Below are positions 54,850 through 64,000 of a stretch of 64,000 nucleotides of DNA, piece after piece. The translations under genes and the position numbers were made by a program. The notes below the pieces were generated by a model that was not told the DNA's origin, did no database searches, and was given only the letters and a program-made list of their open reading frames with translations. Each line of letters begins with the position of its first letter. Within the stretch, counting starts at the first letter, position 1. The DNA is taken from NCBI GenBank assembly GCA_030247855.1, contig JAPDRN010000027.1, positions 248,001 to 312,000 of the forward strand. The letters are read 5' to 3'. The stretch is from Knufia peltigerae. Lineage: Eukaryota; Ascomycota; Eurotiomycetes; Chaetothyriales; Trichomeriaceae.

Positions 54850-56433
54850 ATGTTCAATCACAAGATACTGCCTCTCGCCGGGTTAGCAGCGGCTGTCGCC
54901 GCCCTACCTCACGGCCAAAAGGCCCTTCAATGGAAACCCTGTCCAGAGCTCAATGAACAGATAGCAGAGCTCAGCGCCCCTTTCCCCATTACACGATTCG
55001 ACTGCGCGAGTCTTGAAGTCCCGTTGGACTACGACCACCCTGGTACTTCAGAGATGATTCAACTAGATCTCTTCAAAGTCAATGCTACCAAAGGGCCAGT
55101 CCTCGGTAGTGTCTTGTTCAATCCCGGAGGACCAGGTGGTACCGGCGCGGAAAATCTTCCCCTCGTTAGCGCAGACCTTCATCTGAACATTGGAGGACAG
55201 TTCAATCTCATTTCCTGGGATCCTAGGGGAACGGGCAACACCATTCCTTTCAATTGCGGAACGGGCGATACTACCTCCTCGGGAAATGTCGCACGCCGTT
55301 ATGAGCCCTCGTATCACACGGTTCCAAGCAGCAATGTTACGCAAAACTTCCTCGACGTTGGCTGGGAACAATCGAGGCAGAGGGCAGACACATGTTATGC
55401 CACAAACAACAAGACGGGACAGTTCATCGGGACAAGCTCAGTGGCGCTTGATATGGTCTCAATCATTGATGCACTAGGAGAGGATGGCCTGTTGCGATAT
55501 TACGGCTGGTCATATGGCTCAGCCCTTGGTGACTATTTTGCAGCTTTATTCCCCGAACGTGTGGATCGCATGCTGTTAGATGGAAACGTCAATCCCTACA
55601 CATGGCAGCTAGGGACTCGTCCAGAGCTATTCGAGGACGTAGACAAAGGCTTCGCAGCTTTCATTGACGAGTGTTGGAAGAACAGAGAAGACTGCGCCCT
55701 TGTTACGGCGTTAAACGCAGTTTCCAAGTCAGACATCTGGGAGACCATGGACGCTTTCATCGCTGCGACGGCTAAGAATACAACTACCGTCGCAGGTTAC
55801 AATGCGTATATTGCAGTTCTAGGAGTCATTGAAGGACGACTTTACTACCCTATGCAATGGCCGAAGCTGGCCCAGCTCCTCGCAGACATGTTGACAGGCA
55901 AGGTTGAAGACAGCCCCCGGAGTTCAACAGGGCCTACACCAAAGCCATACAACCACGGACCGGATGCTATTGACGGCATCCGTTGCAGTGATGCAACGTT
56001 TCAGGTCACAGATGTAGAGGAATATCTACCCATCTTGGCTCAGCAGCTCAACCACTCGAAAGGATTCGGCGCATTTTACAATGCTGTTTGGCCTTGTGCA
56101 TCTTGGAAAATGTCCGACAAACAACAATACAGAGGTGACTTCAAAGTAAAGCCTCGCCACCCTATTCTTATGGTGAATGGCGAGTACGATCCAACAACAC
56201 CAATCAGCGGTGCCTATAACGCCAGTTCGGCGTTCGAGGGGAGTGTTGTACTTGCGCATAATGGCTATGGACACGGGATCTTCCCAAGTCCAAGCAAGTG
56301 CGTAGCAGAGAAGATCCAGCGATACTTTGTTCATGGGGACCTCCCGGAGGAAGGAATTGTGTGTGAGCCAGATTTCGGTCCATGGGAATTGGCTCAGCAT
56401 TATGCGGCCAACAATATTTCAAGACCGTTTTGA
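54850..56433 (+). CDS. Secreted TAP-like alpha/beta hydrolase (peptidase S33 type)
   Basis: A 527-residue single-exon protein resembling the tripeptidyl-aminopeptidase branch of alpha/beta hydrolases, which removes short N-terminal peptides or hydrolyses esters outside the cell. A signal peptide (KILPLAGLAAAVAALP) covers about the first 18 residues. The oxyanion-loop region NPGGPGGTG lies near 92. The nucleophile elbow is GWSYGSALG with Ser at about 221. The C-terminal TAP-like domain holds the catalytic Asp in NGEYDPTTP (about 446) and His in NGYGHG (about 475). Paired Cys residues and several Asn-x-Ser/Thr sites fit secretion. The start is supported by the signal peptide and a TATA box at a proper distance. 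It is divergent from the beta-lactamase-like gene, so the two may share control. Confidence 0.9.
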   Translation: MFNHKILPLAGLAAAVAALPHGQKALQWKPCPELNEQIAELSAPFPITRFDCASLEVPLDYDHPGTSEMIQLDLFKVNATKGPVLGSVLFNPGGPGGTGAENLPLVSADLHLNIGGQFNLISWDPRGTGNTIPFNCGTGDTTSSGNVARRYEPSYHTVPSSNVTQNFLDVGWEQSRQRADTCYATNNKTGQFIGTSSVALDMVSIIDALGEDGLLRYYGWSYGSALGDYFAALFPERVDRMLLDGNVNPYTWQLGTRPELFEDVDKGFAAFIDECWKNREDCALVTALNAVSKSDIWETMDAFIAATAKNTTTVAGYNAYIAVLGVIEGRLYYPMQWPKLAQLLADMLTGKVEDSPRSSTGPTPKPYNHGPDAIDGIRCSDATFQVTDVEEYLPILAQQLNHSKGFGAFYNAVWPCASWKMSDKQQYRGDFKVKPRHPILMVNGEYDPTTPISGAYNASSAFEGSVVLAHNGYGHGIFPSPSKCVAEKIQRYFVHGDLPEEGIVCEPDFGPWELAQHYAANNISRPF

Positions 56434-57224
56434 TGCAGGAAGCAATAGCTCTTTCAAGAAATCCTCGAAGAGCTCGCTGTCCGTAGAGCCTTGGAATATC
56501 CGAGTTAGCAAGATTCCATCGACGTTATAAGCAGGTAGAATCTGATATCATTGGCCGGGTTGGAATCTGACAACCGAAACAGGCGTTACTCCTAATGGGG
56601 ACCTACCAGAGCGCCTAAAGGGTGTCTCGGTAGTCACAGCCGCTTTCATCCACAAATACTAGATGCATGAGTTCATACGCAGATATTTTACGCAGGTAAT
56701 GATCTCCCAAGTCAGGTATTGCTCACGGGAGTGCCAACAAGGCCGCTGGAAAACACACAATAGTAGCGCGTAGATCGATCTTAGCTCCCCGATGACAAAT
56801 CCCCAAAAGGTTGACGATGGCGGGAAATAGAGCAGACTGGCCCATGCGGAATTGGCCTCGATCTCAACTCATGAATCCGTTTGGGCAGGCTCGAGGCAGA
56901 AGAACAGCGGTGCAGGTTGCAACAGTGCGATCTGTAGTAGAACACATCTGTTGGCCCAACGGAGCGTCGGTTGAGAGAAAAGTGGTCTTGTTAATGAAGC
57001 GTCAAAGGAAGTTCTGCTCTCCATCGGCCCGCGTGTAGGCAAGGGGTACCTGGTTTAGGTCTGGTCTGGTCTGGTAGCTTCACTTTGACGACTAGAGCGC
57101 ACTGGAAGGCGCTCGCCTCGGGTGTAGGATATGGACACATTGCGACGCCAGGCATCCTACATATGACAGAGCTCAGGCCATATCCCAGGCGATACATGGC
57201 TTTACGAGCAGCTCACGTGGGAGA
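56434..57224. other. Intergenic stretch
   Basis: 3' flank of the TAP-like gene, then non-coding sequence. A GGTCT repeat lies at about 57057-57074 and a CACGTGGG box at 57214-57221. No gene is seen. Confidence 0.45.
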
Positions 57225-57232
57225 TATATAAA
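57214..57232 (+). promoter_or_regulatory. CACGTGGG box followed by a TATA box
   Basis: CACGTGGG (57214-57221) is followed within a few bases by TATATAAA (57225-57232). This looks like a compact core promoter. The P450 ATG is more than 750 bases away, so the promoter either has a very long leader or serves an unrecognised gene in between. Confidence 0.45.
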
Positions 57233-57542
57233 GGACCTCCGACCTTGAGCCGCAGCACAACTTGTTCTTCAACTTCTGTGATTTTTCAGCCGAGGCGACG
57301 TGGCAATTACTGCTGATATTTCCATCAGAGTCATGCTGCGGCGTGAAATGATTGAGTGTATCAGGCACAGTTAACGTCTGGAGGGAGTGTTTGTACATCC
57401 GGCTTTAGCTTGAGAGTCGTCATTTGAGTCGGTGTTTTTATCTTCAATTTTTGACAACGGACGCCGTCCCACCTCGCCACAGTCGCATTTCCCATCCACC
57501 CCACATCGAGCTACTCAATTACCTATTGTAGGTGATCCTTAG

Positions 57543-57740
57543 GCTGCCCGTGGGTGCTGGAGGCGCTTCACCCAGTCCACCCACAGGGCCGCTTTCTCAC
57601 CCTTGGCGGTCAGAGCATCGATCATCGCAAACCCCACATGGAGGTACAAAGCTCCTCGAAAGTTCGACTTCACATCATTCGATCTTCGGAAGGCGCTCGG
57701 GTATCCGTACTCTCATGAGGGGAAACGAACGATCATGTAG
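57543..57740 (+). other. Coding-looking exon without a start codon
   Basis: An open frame of 65 codons plus TAG, lacking any early Met and preceded by possible acceptors (CTATTGTAG and CCTTAG). Its translation is balanced and protein-like (for example IIANPTWRYKAPRKFDF, then LRKALGYPYSHEGKR) with C-rich third positions, unlike the adjoining frames. It would be a terminal exon of a gene driven by the TATA box at 57225, but no convincing first exon was found. It could be a real small gene, a relic or chance. I do not recognise a family. Confidence 0.3.
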
Positions 57741-57997
57741 TCGCGGACTCTGCGCTGACCATGTGTGGACACAAGAGCTCTCGTACTATTTACTGGTAAT
57801 GCTCGTCTAAGCTGGAGGGAGGATGACCGTCATCATCAATGCTGTTGTTGGCCAAATATAAGGCTTACAAACACCTACTATCTCAATTATTCCAAAGTGT
57901 CGAGCCAAAGATACACCTGCATCGTTGAGCACCACAGCCGCGAATCGCAGTCAACACCAGACAGGAGTAACCGCAGCATTGTCAGACGCAAACTGAA

Positions 57998-59752
57998 ATG
58001 CCTTCGTCCGTAGCCCTCGGTGCTGCAGTCCTTGTGACGCTAGCACTCTTACTTCACACGCTGCTCCTCCAACCATCGCGAATTCCCAAGGGTGCAAGAT
58101 TGCCACCTGGCCCCAAAGGTTCGTCGGGCATGGTGTTATAAAAGCTGAATGACCACTCTGACATTGAAGGACGACAGGTAAACCCATCGTCGGCAACCTC
58201 CCGGACATACCCCCGCATCATTCCTGGCTCAAGTTCAAAAGCTGGGCTGATGAATATGGGCCAATCTTCCGTCTCAAGATATTCGGACGAAACCACGTTG
58301 TCGTTTCGACAGAGAAGATAGCTAATGACCTTTTGCGCGAACGTGGAAATCTGTACTCCTCACGAGAACAGCTACCTATGGCGGCCCAGCTACTATCGCG
58401 TAATCTGAGACCTCTTTTTCTACCATACGGAGGTGAATAATCCTCCACGAGTTTAATCGGGCAGATCATTGACGTGTCACTCCTTGCAGAACTATGGCGA
58501 CGAGGACGAAAGGTCATGCACACCTTGACCATGCACGCAGCGGCTACTTCATACCAGCCGGCCCAAATTTGGGAGTCCGAACGAATGCTGCATGACCTGC
58601 TCAGGGCGCCGGACAAATACGAACTGTACTTCGAGCGGTATGCAGGTGCACTTGTCATTCGGCTAGGATACGGGAAGCGAATGGAAACGGGTGAAGAGCC
58701 GTATGCCAGAGAGATTCTCAAGGTAGTACGTACGGTTGAACGCGTTGCTTCGCCTGGGCAATACCTCGTCGACACATTCCCTATCCTCATGTACCTGCCA
58801 ACTTGGCTCGCACCGTTCAAACGAGAAGCGGCACGATTGAATGCAGCTGAGCTCAAGCTGTTCAGAGAACTTTTGTATGAGGTAAAGGACAAAATGAGAG
58901 AAGGCAAAGGACCTAAGTGTTTCGCAAAGACCTTTTTTGAGAAGCAAGCAGAGTTTGGCCTTTCTGATGACGAGGGTGCGTACGTTATCGGCACACTGTT
59001 CGAAGCAGGTGCGGGCACAACTGCTGCAGCACTGATGTCCTTCGTCTTGTGCATGTGCCATAGTCCCGAGTGGCAGAAGAAGCTTCAAAAGGAGGTCGAC
59101 GACGTCGTGGGCAAAGACCGTCTGCCTGAGTTTGAAGACATCCCTCAACTGCCGACCGTCCGTGCCGTCGCCAAAGAGACATTGAGATGGCGTCCAGTTA
59201 CTGCCGGAGGCGTACCTCACGAACTCATCAAAGACGATGTGTATGATGGAATTTTCTTCCCTGCTGGAACAAGCGTCCACGCAAACCAATGGTAAGCTCA
59301 TACTCTCTCTTTTTTTATGCCATTAGTGGAAAGTGTTATGTTCTGACATGAATTCTGACTGTTTTAGGGCCATCCATCGCGATCCTGAATTGTACCCTGA
59401 CCCAGAAACGTTCAATCCCGAACGGTGGCTGTCTCCAAAATACCCGACGTACCGAGAACCACTCGACAAGTTCCCCAACCTCCAGAACTACTCTGCGTTT
59501 GGATTCGGTCGCCGGATCTGTCCTGGACAAAACATTGCGGAGAACTCGATTCATATACTGATTGCACGGATGGCTTGGGCTACCCATATTTCAAAGAAGC
59601 CTGGTGTGGACGTCCCTTTGTATGACTATACGACAGGCTTCAATGTACAACCGAGGCCATTTGCATTTGATTTGAAGCCTAGAAGCGCCGCGAAGAAGAC
59701 GATGATTGATACGATCTGGGAATCGAACAAGGACACAGACCCACTTGCTTAG
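57998..59752 (+). CDS. Cytochrome P450 monooxygenase, four exons
   Basis: A haem monooxygenase that hydroxylates or oxidises a small organic substrate at the endoplasmic reticulum. Exons are 57998-58118, 58178-58432, 58490-59291 and 59368-59752, giving 520 residues. The N-terminal anchor helix (about 7-25) is followed by the Pro-rich hinge LPPGPKGKPIVGNLPDIP. The I-helix oxygen-binding motif is AGAGTT (about 297-302), the K-helix ExxR is ETLR (about 355), the meander holds FNPERW, and the haem loop is FGFGRRICPGQ with Cys ligand near 443. It resembles the fungal ordA/CYP64-like group (O-methylsterigmatocystin oxidoreductase type) common in secondary metabolism and detoxification. No reductase is adjacent, so it would use the shared one. 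All critical residues are intact. Confidence 0.93.
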
Positions 59753-60613
59753 TGAAAGAAAGGAACATACGCTCACGCTCCAGTGAGGTCTGCGATTGAA
59801 CACACGGAGTACCAAGCATACTTTGAATGACGCTCTTCTCATGGGCCGGTTAGGGCTAGCTCTGTCATCGGCCTCGTACTTGCACACGGCTGAATCAAAA
59901 ACGATCACATAGAGTGCGTGACAAAGGGGGGAGTCTGCCCTGGCATGGAGTATTGAGACCCAAGATAACGCCGCTTCGACATTATTGTGTCAGGATTACG
60001 AATTACGGACCATCGACATGTCCCTCCGAGGGGACACGGATTTAACGTCTAAGCACCATCCTAACCCTACGTTTGACAGGGTGGCTTTGGTTGCCATGTA
60101 ATGCAAGCGGCCGGGACTGTGAGTTTAGTTCTACAATCTATGGTGCTCGACCGCTGGTGTCATCAATGATATGGAGTACCTGGAGAAACGACGAACCCGG
60201 AGCTGATGTCAGCCGGATAGTCTAATACCCCGTGGGCGCCGCCCCGACAGATGAGGCTACCAATCTCACATCCCCACAGGACATGAGAATGGATACGAGA
60301 TATTGATACATTCCACATAGTATGCATGGTAAGGCAAACGGTGTGTCAGATGAAAAATTCCGACGGCGAGATTCCGAGACCGAGGTACCGAAGGCCCAAA
60401 GAGACACACATACAAGAACTCATTCCTCTTGAAACTCTGCCTCCTGCTGTTTGAACTCGACAACAACACCTTCCTGGTCTGATTCTGCTTTTGAGATGGC
60501 CTGGCTTGTCCAATAATGTACTATCATCGATCAGACCATCTCATCTCTTGCGGCCATCGCTACTGTCGTCATCGTGCACATCACCCATCACTCATCACCG
60601 GTACAGAATCAGA
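59753..60613. other. Intergenic stretch
   Basis: It lies between the P450 and the small alpha/beta hydrolase, both on the plus strand. No gene or clear site is seen. Confidence 0.45.
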
Positions 60614-61366
60614 ATGCCTAAACCAACAATCATCCTCGTCCACGGCGCATGGCACAATCCAGCCTACTTCTCCTCCCTCAGCACATCCCTCGAGCAACAC
60701 GAGTACAAGGTCGTATCTCCGGCTCTACCATCGATTGCCAACTCCCACGTCTCCCCCTCCCCTTCCAACCTCGAAGACGTCCACACGGTCCGCTCGGCCA
60801 TCCTTTCCGAGCTTGAGACCGCCAACGTCGTCGTCGTGCCTCACAGCTACGGCGGGATCCCCACCACGTCCGCCGTCGAGGGTCTGGACACGGCCTCCCG
60901 CACCGCCCAAGGCCACGCCACGTCCGTGGTGGCCATCGCAGCGATGTCATCCTTCATCCTCCCCGCGGGCACGACGGTGCAAAAAGCCCTGGACCGCCCG
61001 GCGATGAACCTCGCCGAGATGCCGGCCACGTTCTCCCCGCCAGAACCACGGGATATCTACTTCCACGACGGCTCCGAGGACGACGTCCGCACGTGGATCG
61101 CCATGTTGAAGCCCATGTCCACGGCGGCGATCGCCGATGGGTCTCGCTATTCGGCACACGAGGCCATCCCCCTGCACTACCTGCTGTGTGGGGACGACAA
61201 GGCCATCCCGTTGGAAAGGCAGCGGTCGATCCTGGCGACATTGGAACCGACGGCAAAACACAAGATCAGGACCGAGATCATCGAGGACAGCGGACACGCT
61301 CCGTTCCTCACGAAGGTGGACGAGACCGTGGCATTTTTGAGAAGATCTGCTGGCGAGGTTCTGTAG
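60614..61366 (+). CDS. Small alpha/beta hydrolase (esterase-like)
   Basis: A 250-residue cytoplasmic alpha/beta hydrolase of the type with an N-terminal strand then VHGAW (about 8-12), which carries the oxyanion hole. The nucleophile is Ser in PHSYGG (about 77), the acid is Asp in CGDDKAIP (about 196), and the base is His in SGHAPF (about 228). The spacing fits PF12697-type plant salicylate/methyl-ester esterases and their fungal relatives. ATG 60614 is chosen because the first strand follows at once; an upstream alternative would add about 41 unlikely residues. It has a compact core, no signal peptide and a GC-rich coding bias. Likely cleaves an ester or lactone of a small molecule, possibly a product of the neighbouring P450; that link is inferred. 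Confidence 0.87.
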   Translation: MPKPTIILVHGAWHNPAYFSSLSTSLEQHEYKVVSPALPSIANSHVSPSPSNLEDVHTVRSAILSELETANVVVVPHSYGGIPTTSAVEGLDTASRTAQGHATSVVAIAAMSSFILPAGTTVQKALDRPAMNLAEMPATFSPPEPRDIYFHDGSEDDVRTWIAMLKPMSTAAIADGSRYSAHEAIPLHYLLCGDDKAIPLERQRSILATLEPTAKHKIRTEIIEDSGHAPFLTKVDETVAFLRRSAGEVL

Positions 61367-62029
61367 ATCAATATTACCTGTGGGTCGAACGGCTCAATGA
61401 CACATACATGCATGCTCCGAACGTTCAAACGTCGACCAGCTGTGAAAGTAGAGATCGGGAGGCGGTGTTCCACCATCAAGTTCTACATGCGCGCTTCTCG
61501 GAGTACTATTGTCATTGTATGCTACAGAGCCCCCTCTACATTTGGTGGTTTCCCTCAAATGGAGACCTCACGTGGAGACCCTGAGACTCTTCCAAGCGCA
61601 TCTCGACAACAGAATTAGATCCGTAATGCTTACTCGATTCTCATTTCAGGCGGGATCTTGACCACTACATCTCACAATCCAGCCCGAAGTAACGAGGCTT
61701 TTGTACTACCTGGGTACCTCTAGGTACTTGGGGACTACTTTCACTCAATCTTCTATGTGATGAAGTCGACCGGCGCTTTGTTGCGCAATAGCCTCGACCC
61801 AGTGAGTACAGAGTGTCGCCCTCTTGTTGATTGTGCTGAGAATCAGTAGCACAAGGAGAAAAACTGGTCGAATGCCTTTGCCCTTTTTTTGGGACCGGTC
61901 AACTTGACACAATGTCATTCCCGGGCACCACCGAGGAACAATCATTCCACCTTACAGGGTCAGCACTACAGCGAAGCGGTCAGAAGTGTCCAAGCGGAGA
62001 TTCCGTTGTTGCAGTGTTGTTGTTCTCCG
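61367..62029. other. Spacer between converging genes
   Basis: It lies between the 3' ends of the alpha/beta hydrolase and the dehydrogenase genes. TACCTGGGTACCTCTAGG-type words lie near 61709-61726. No gene is seen. Confidence 0.45.
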
Positions 62030-63085
62030 TCATGCATCATCTTCCACCTTGAGCAGTTTACAGCTCAAGGCCCAGCACCTCTTGGCGTCCTCTTCATTGT
62101 CAGTCCTCCCTGGGAGGTAGCCCGGGTCGATTATACCCCAGCCTTGCTTCACAGGCACAGCCTCGCCGCAGTCTTCGAGATACATTGCACCCCGGCCTTC
62201 GAACCTCTTCCCCACGGCCGCCAACACGGTGGTCGCCGCACCTTGTTCGGTGCTCTTGAAGATGTTGAGCACTCTCATGATGTTTCGTGCGTAATACCAG
62301 GTCAGGATCTCGCGCAGTCCGCCGCTGGCCGCCTGCAGACCTGTTCTGATGCCGCCAGGGTGGACGGCGAGACCCCACACGCCGGGCTGCCCCGTGGCCG
62401 CCTTTGGAACGCCATGGCGTCTCGTGATCTCGGTGGCCATGTATACATTTGCCAACTTGCTCTGCGCATAGCCGGTAGGTGGCGTGTAGGCCCCGGGTTC
62501 GGTGAGGTTGACGTCGTCGAAGTGGACGTTGGAATTGCGATGCGCCGTGCTGCTGAGTGCAACGACGCGAGACTGGAAGGCCATCGTCGACGAGGCCTGG
62601 AGCGTCGGGAGGAGGAGATGCGTGAGGAGGAAGTGTGCCAGGTGGTTGACACCGAAATGGCGCTCGAAGCCGTCTTCGGTCCTGGCAAACGGGACGTGCC
62701 TGATGCCGGCGTTGGTGACGAGGACGTTGAGCCTGCTCGACCGGGCGAGGAAGGCCGACGCGCAAGAGCGGACCGAGGCCAGGGAGTCGAGGTCCAGTTC
62801 GAGGAGATGGACCTCGGGATTACTGGCGAGGAACTCCGGCCCCAGCGCTTCGCGGGCCTTGGGCAGGTTCCGCGCCGTGAGGTAGAGTGTCGCGCCGGTC
62901 TCTGCGAGAGCGCGGGCGGTCTCGACGCCCAGTCCGCTCGAGCAGCCTGTGATCAGGACGACGAGGCCACGGAGATTGGAAAGGCGATCATTGTCTTTGA
63001 TGATTTGTAAGGCCGTCGGCCTTGCGTCGCCAGCGCCTCTGGGTCTCTTGTGCGCGGCGGCATAAGGGTTCTGGGGGTCATCCAT
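62030..63085 (-). CDS. Short-chain dehydrogenase/reductase, retinol dehydrogenase-like
   Basis: An NAD(P)-dependent oxidoreductase of the classical SDR family, interconverting alcohols and ketones of small or lipid-like substrates. A 351-residue single-exon protein from ATG 63085. The cofactor loop is TGCSSGLG (residues 46-53), the structural motif VTNAG lies near 125, and the catalytic Tyr-x-x-x-Lys is YAQSK (about 205-209) with a Ser (ALSSTAH) about 30 residues before. HPGGIRTGL after the active site is typical of the retinol dehydrogenase/WWOX-like fungal group. The substrate-binding C-terminus is complete. The gene is GC-rich, like the neighbouring alpha/beta hydrolase. A role with the P450 in one pathway is possible but unproven. 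Confidence 0.9.
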   Translation of the reverse strand: MDDPQNPYAAAHKRPRGAGDARPTALQIIKDNDRLSNLRGLVVLITGCSSGLGVETARALAETGATLYLTARNLPKAREALGPEFLASNPEVHLLELDLDSLASVRSCASAFLARSSRLNVLVTNAGIRHVPFARTEDGFERHFGVNHLAHFLLTHLLLPTLQASSTMAFQSRVVALSSTAHRNSNVHFDDVNLTEPGAYTPPTGYAQSKLANVYMATEITRRHGVPKAATGQPGVWGLAVHPGGIRTGLQAASGGLREILTWYYARNIMRVLNIFKSTEQGAATTVLAAVGKRFEGRGAMYLEDCGEAVPVKQGWGIIDPGYLPGRTDNEEDAKRCWALSCKLLKVEDDA

Positions 63086-63970
63086 CGAGTTGGGATCTAT
63101 CTCTCCGTGGGCAGAGGTTATGGAGTCGCTCAGTGTGTCTTGGTACTAACCAGCATCATGTGCCTTGACTAGAGTGTGAGATATGGTGGGCTTTATGTAC
63201 TTTTCCAAGGCGATGCGGATATTAGGTATTACTCGAGTTTGCTGTCAGCATTGGACGTTATCGCCGAATGGGACTAAGGAAGATGAGAACATGAAAACCT
63301 CGGAAAGACGCCGGCATTTTGCTCAGCCACAGAGTGTTTCCACGGTGTTTTGACATATTCACTCAAAGGCATATCAGCAGATGCTGACCTGTTTCGGGGT
63401 CAGCATTCGGATTTGATGACCTTTAGCAGAGCATGCTCCCTTTCAGCCTTGCTTACATAATACTGTCACTTTCTGTCTCTCGGGTTCAATACTTTGGTTC
63501 CTTGTTGATTCTCTCACTCACGATCATCGCGGCAAACACTACATGCCGTCAAGGTGCCCATCTCGGCGTCCGATGACGCAGATCTGTTTCAAGGCGGTAC
63601 AAAAGACAAGAACCGACTCGAGGTGAAATTGCTACAATCATGAATTAACACTACCCCGGATCAAGTCACCGCGAACTCTTCCGCCATATCCCTTGCGTTA
63701 CTTACTATCTTGTGTGGCCTAAAGATGAATCATCAGACAGTACCGAAAAACAATGATATTGCATGAGCGAAATCGTCGTCGCAAGGAACACAACCCAGGC
63801 CGCTACACCTACAGGAGTGTTCGCAACAATAACATGGACGAGGACGAGTACGAATCGACAGTTCAGGGCCCACTAGTTTTGGCTACTGTGGTTCTGTTTT
63901 GTCTAGATCGATGTTCAATTCGGATATCATTTCCCTCCCTAATCTTGGATTCAACCAAAACAAATCAAAC
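63086..63970. other. Right-edge intergenic stretch
   Basis: Promoter side of the dehydrogenase. The last 100 bases become CT- and A-rich, as in a leader before a possible new gene at 63971. Confidence 0.4.
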
Positions 63971-64000
63971 ATGTCCCCCAATTCTCAATGTGAGTACCAT
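63971..64000 (+). CDS. Possible first exon of a gene cut by the window edge
   Basis: An ATG in good context (CAAACATGTC) after a CT-rich leader opens six codons and then meets a strong donor, GTGAGT, at 63990. This is what a short first exon of a fungal gene looks like, but the remainder is outside the window. Confidence 0.25.
   Translation, partial: MSPNSQCEYH

Noticed and set aside
19088..57219. Enrichment of CACGTG boxes across the window
   Set aside because: About ten copies were seen where roughly fifteen are expected by chance, so only the close pair at 41027-41048 is kept as interesting.
61889..63010. 373-codon plus-strand frame opposite the dehydrogenase
   Set aside because: Antisense of the SDR gene, which has all its motifs intact on the minus strand.
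1..64000. Transposons, terminal inverted repeats or CRISPR arrays
   Set aside because: No transposase, reverse transcriptase or integrase reading was recognised, and no direct-repeat array with regular spacers was seen.

Overview
The window is nuclear DNA of a filamentous ascomycete (Pezizomycotina). The evidence is short spliceosomal introns (about 45-120 bases, GTRNGY donors, CTRAC-like branch sites, YAG acceptors), a Zn2Cys6 regulator, a fungal Sulfotransfer_4-type relic, long low-complexity Ser/Pro-rich proteins of a kind seen only in fungi, and a Pol III tRNA-Ser gene. Genes stand alone, each with its own promoter, and there are no operons. A class such as Eurotiomycetes is possible but cannot be settled from the sequence alone. 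Exon joins were worked out by hand from splice signals, reading frame and family similarity.

Left part (0-41 kb): an acetamidase-type amidase with seven exons (462-2472); two very long low-complexity fungal proteins on the minus strand (3847-7119, 8075-10975); an NAD(P)-binding epimerase-like protein (12629-13687); tRNA-Ser(GCT) (14252-14332); then a 3.4-kb island of damaged genes (15255-18614) holding two truncated genes joined tail to tail and a broken MFS transporter. Intact genes resume with a mitochondrial-type membrane protein (19188-19979), an NRAMP metal transporter (21123-23013), a peroxisomal ABCD half-transporter (24340-26487), a sugar transporter (29904-31787), a thiamine-diphosphate enzyme (33281-35357) and two fungal proteins of unknown function (36143-37436, 38360-40741).

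Middle part (41-48.5 kb): a pyrimidine 5'-nucleotidase-like HAD phosphatase (41308-42033) faces a hemerythrin-like protein (42343-43317). A gene-poor stretch of about 5 kb follows, with a CTC/GTC microsatellite and a short CTGAGCA array.

Right part (48.5-64 kb): this looks like an accessory metabolic neighbourhood. It holds a Zn2Cys6 regulator (48586-50305), a frameshifted sulfotransferase relic (about 50345-51028), a secreted beta-lactamase-like serine hydrolase (51442-53551), a secreted TAP-like alpha/beta hydrolase (54850-56433), a cytochrome P450 (57998-59752), a small alpha/beta hydrolase (60614-61366) and a short-chain dehydrogenase (62030-63085). No polyketide, peptide or terpene synthase is present, so a shared pathway is a hypothesis.

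The most useful observations are the double-truncation junction near 15.83 kb, three independently decayed genes, paired candidate regulatory sites (CACGTG before the HAD phosphatase, CCTCGG before the fatty-acyl transporter), two over-represented intergenic words (TACGGAGTA and the palindrome TACCTAGGTA), and a coding-looking exon without a start between a strong TATA box and the P450. No transposon, CRISPR array or virus-derived gene was recognised.
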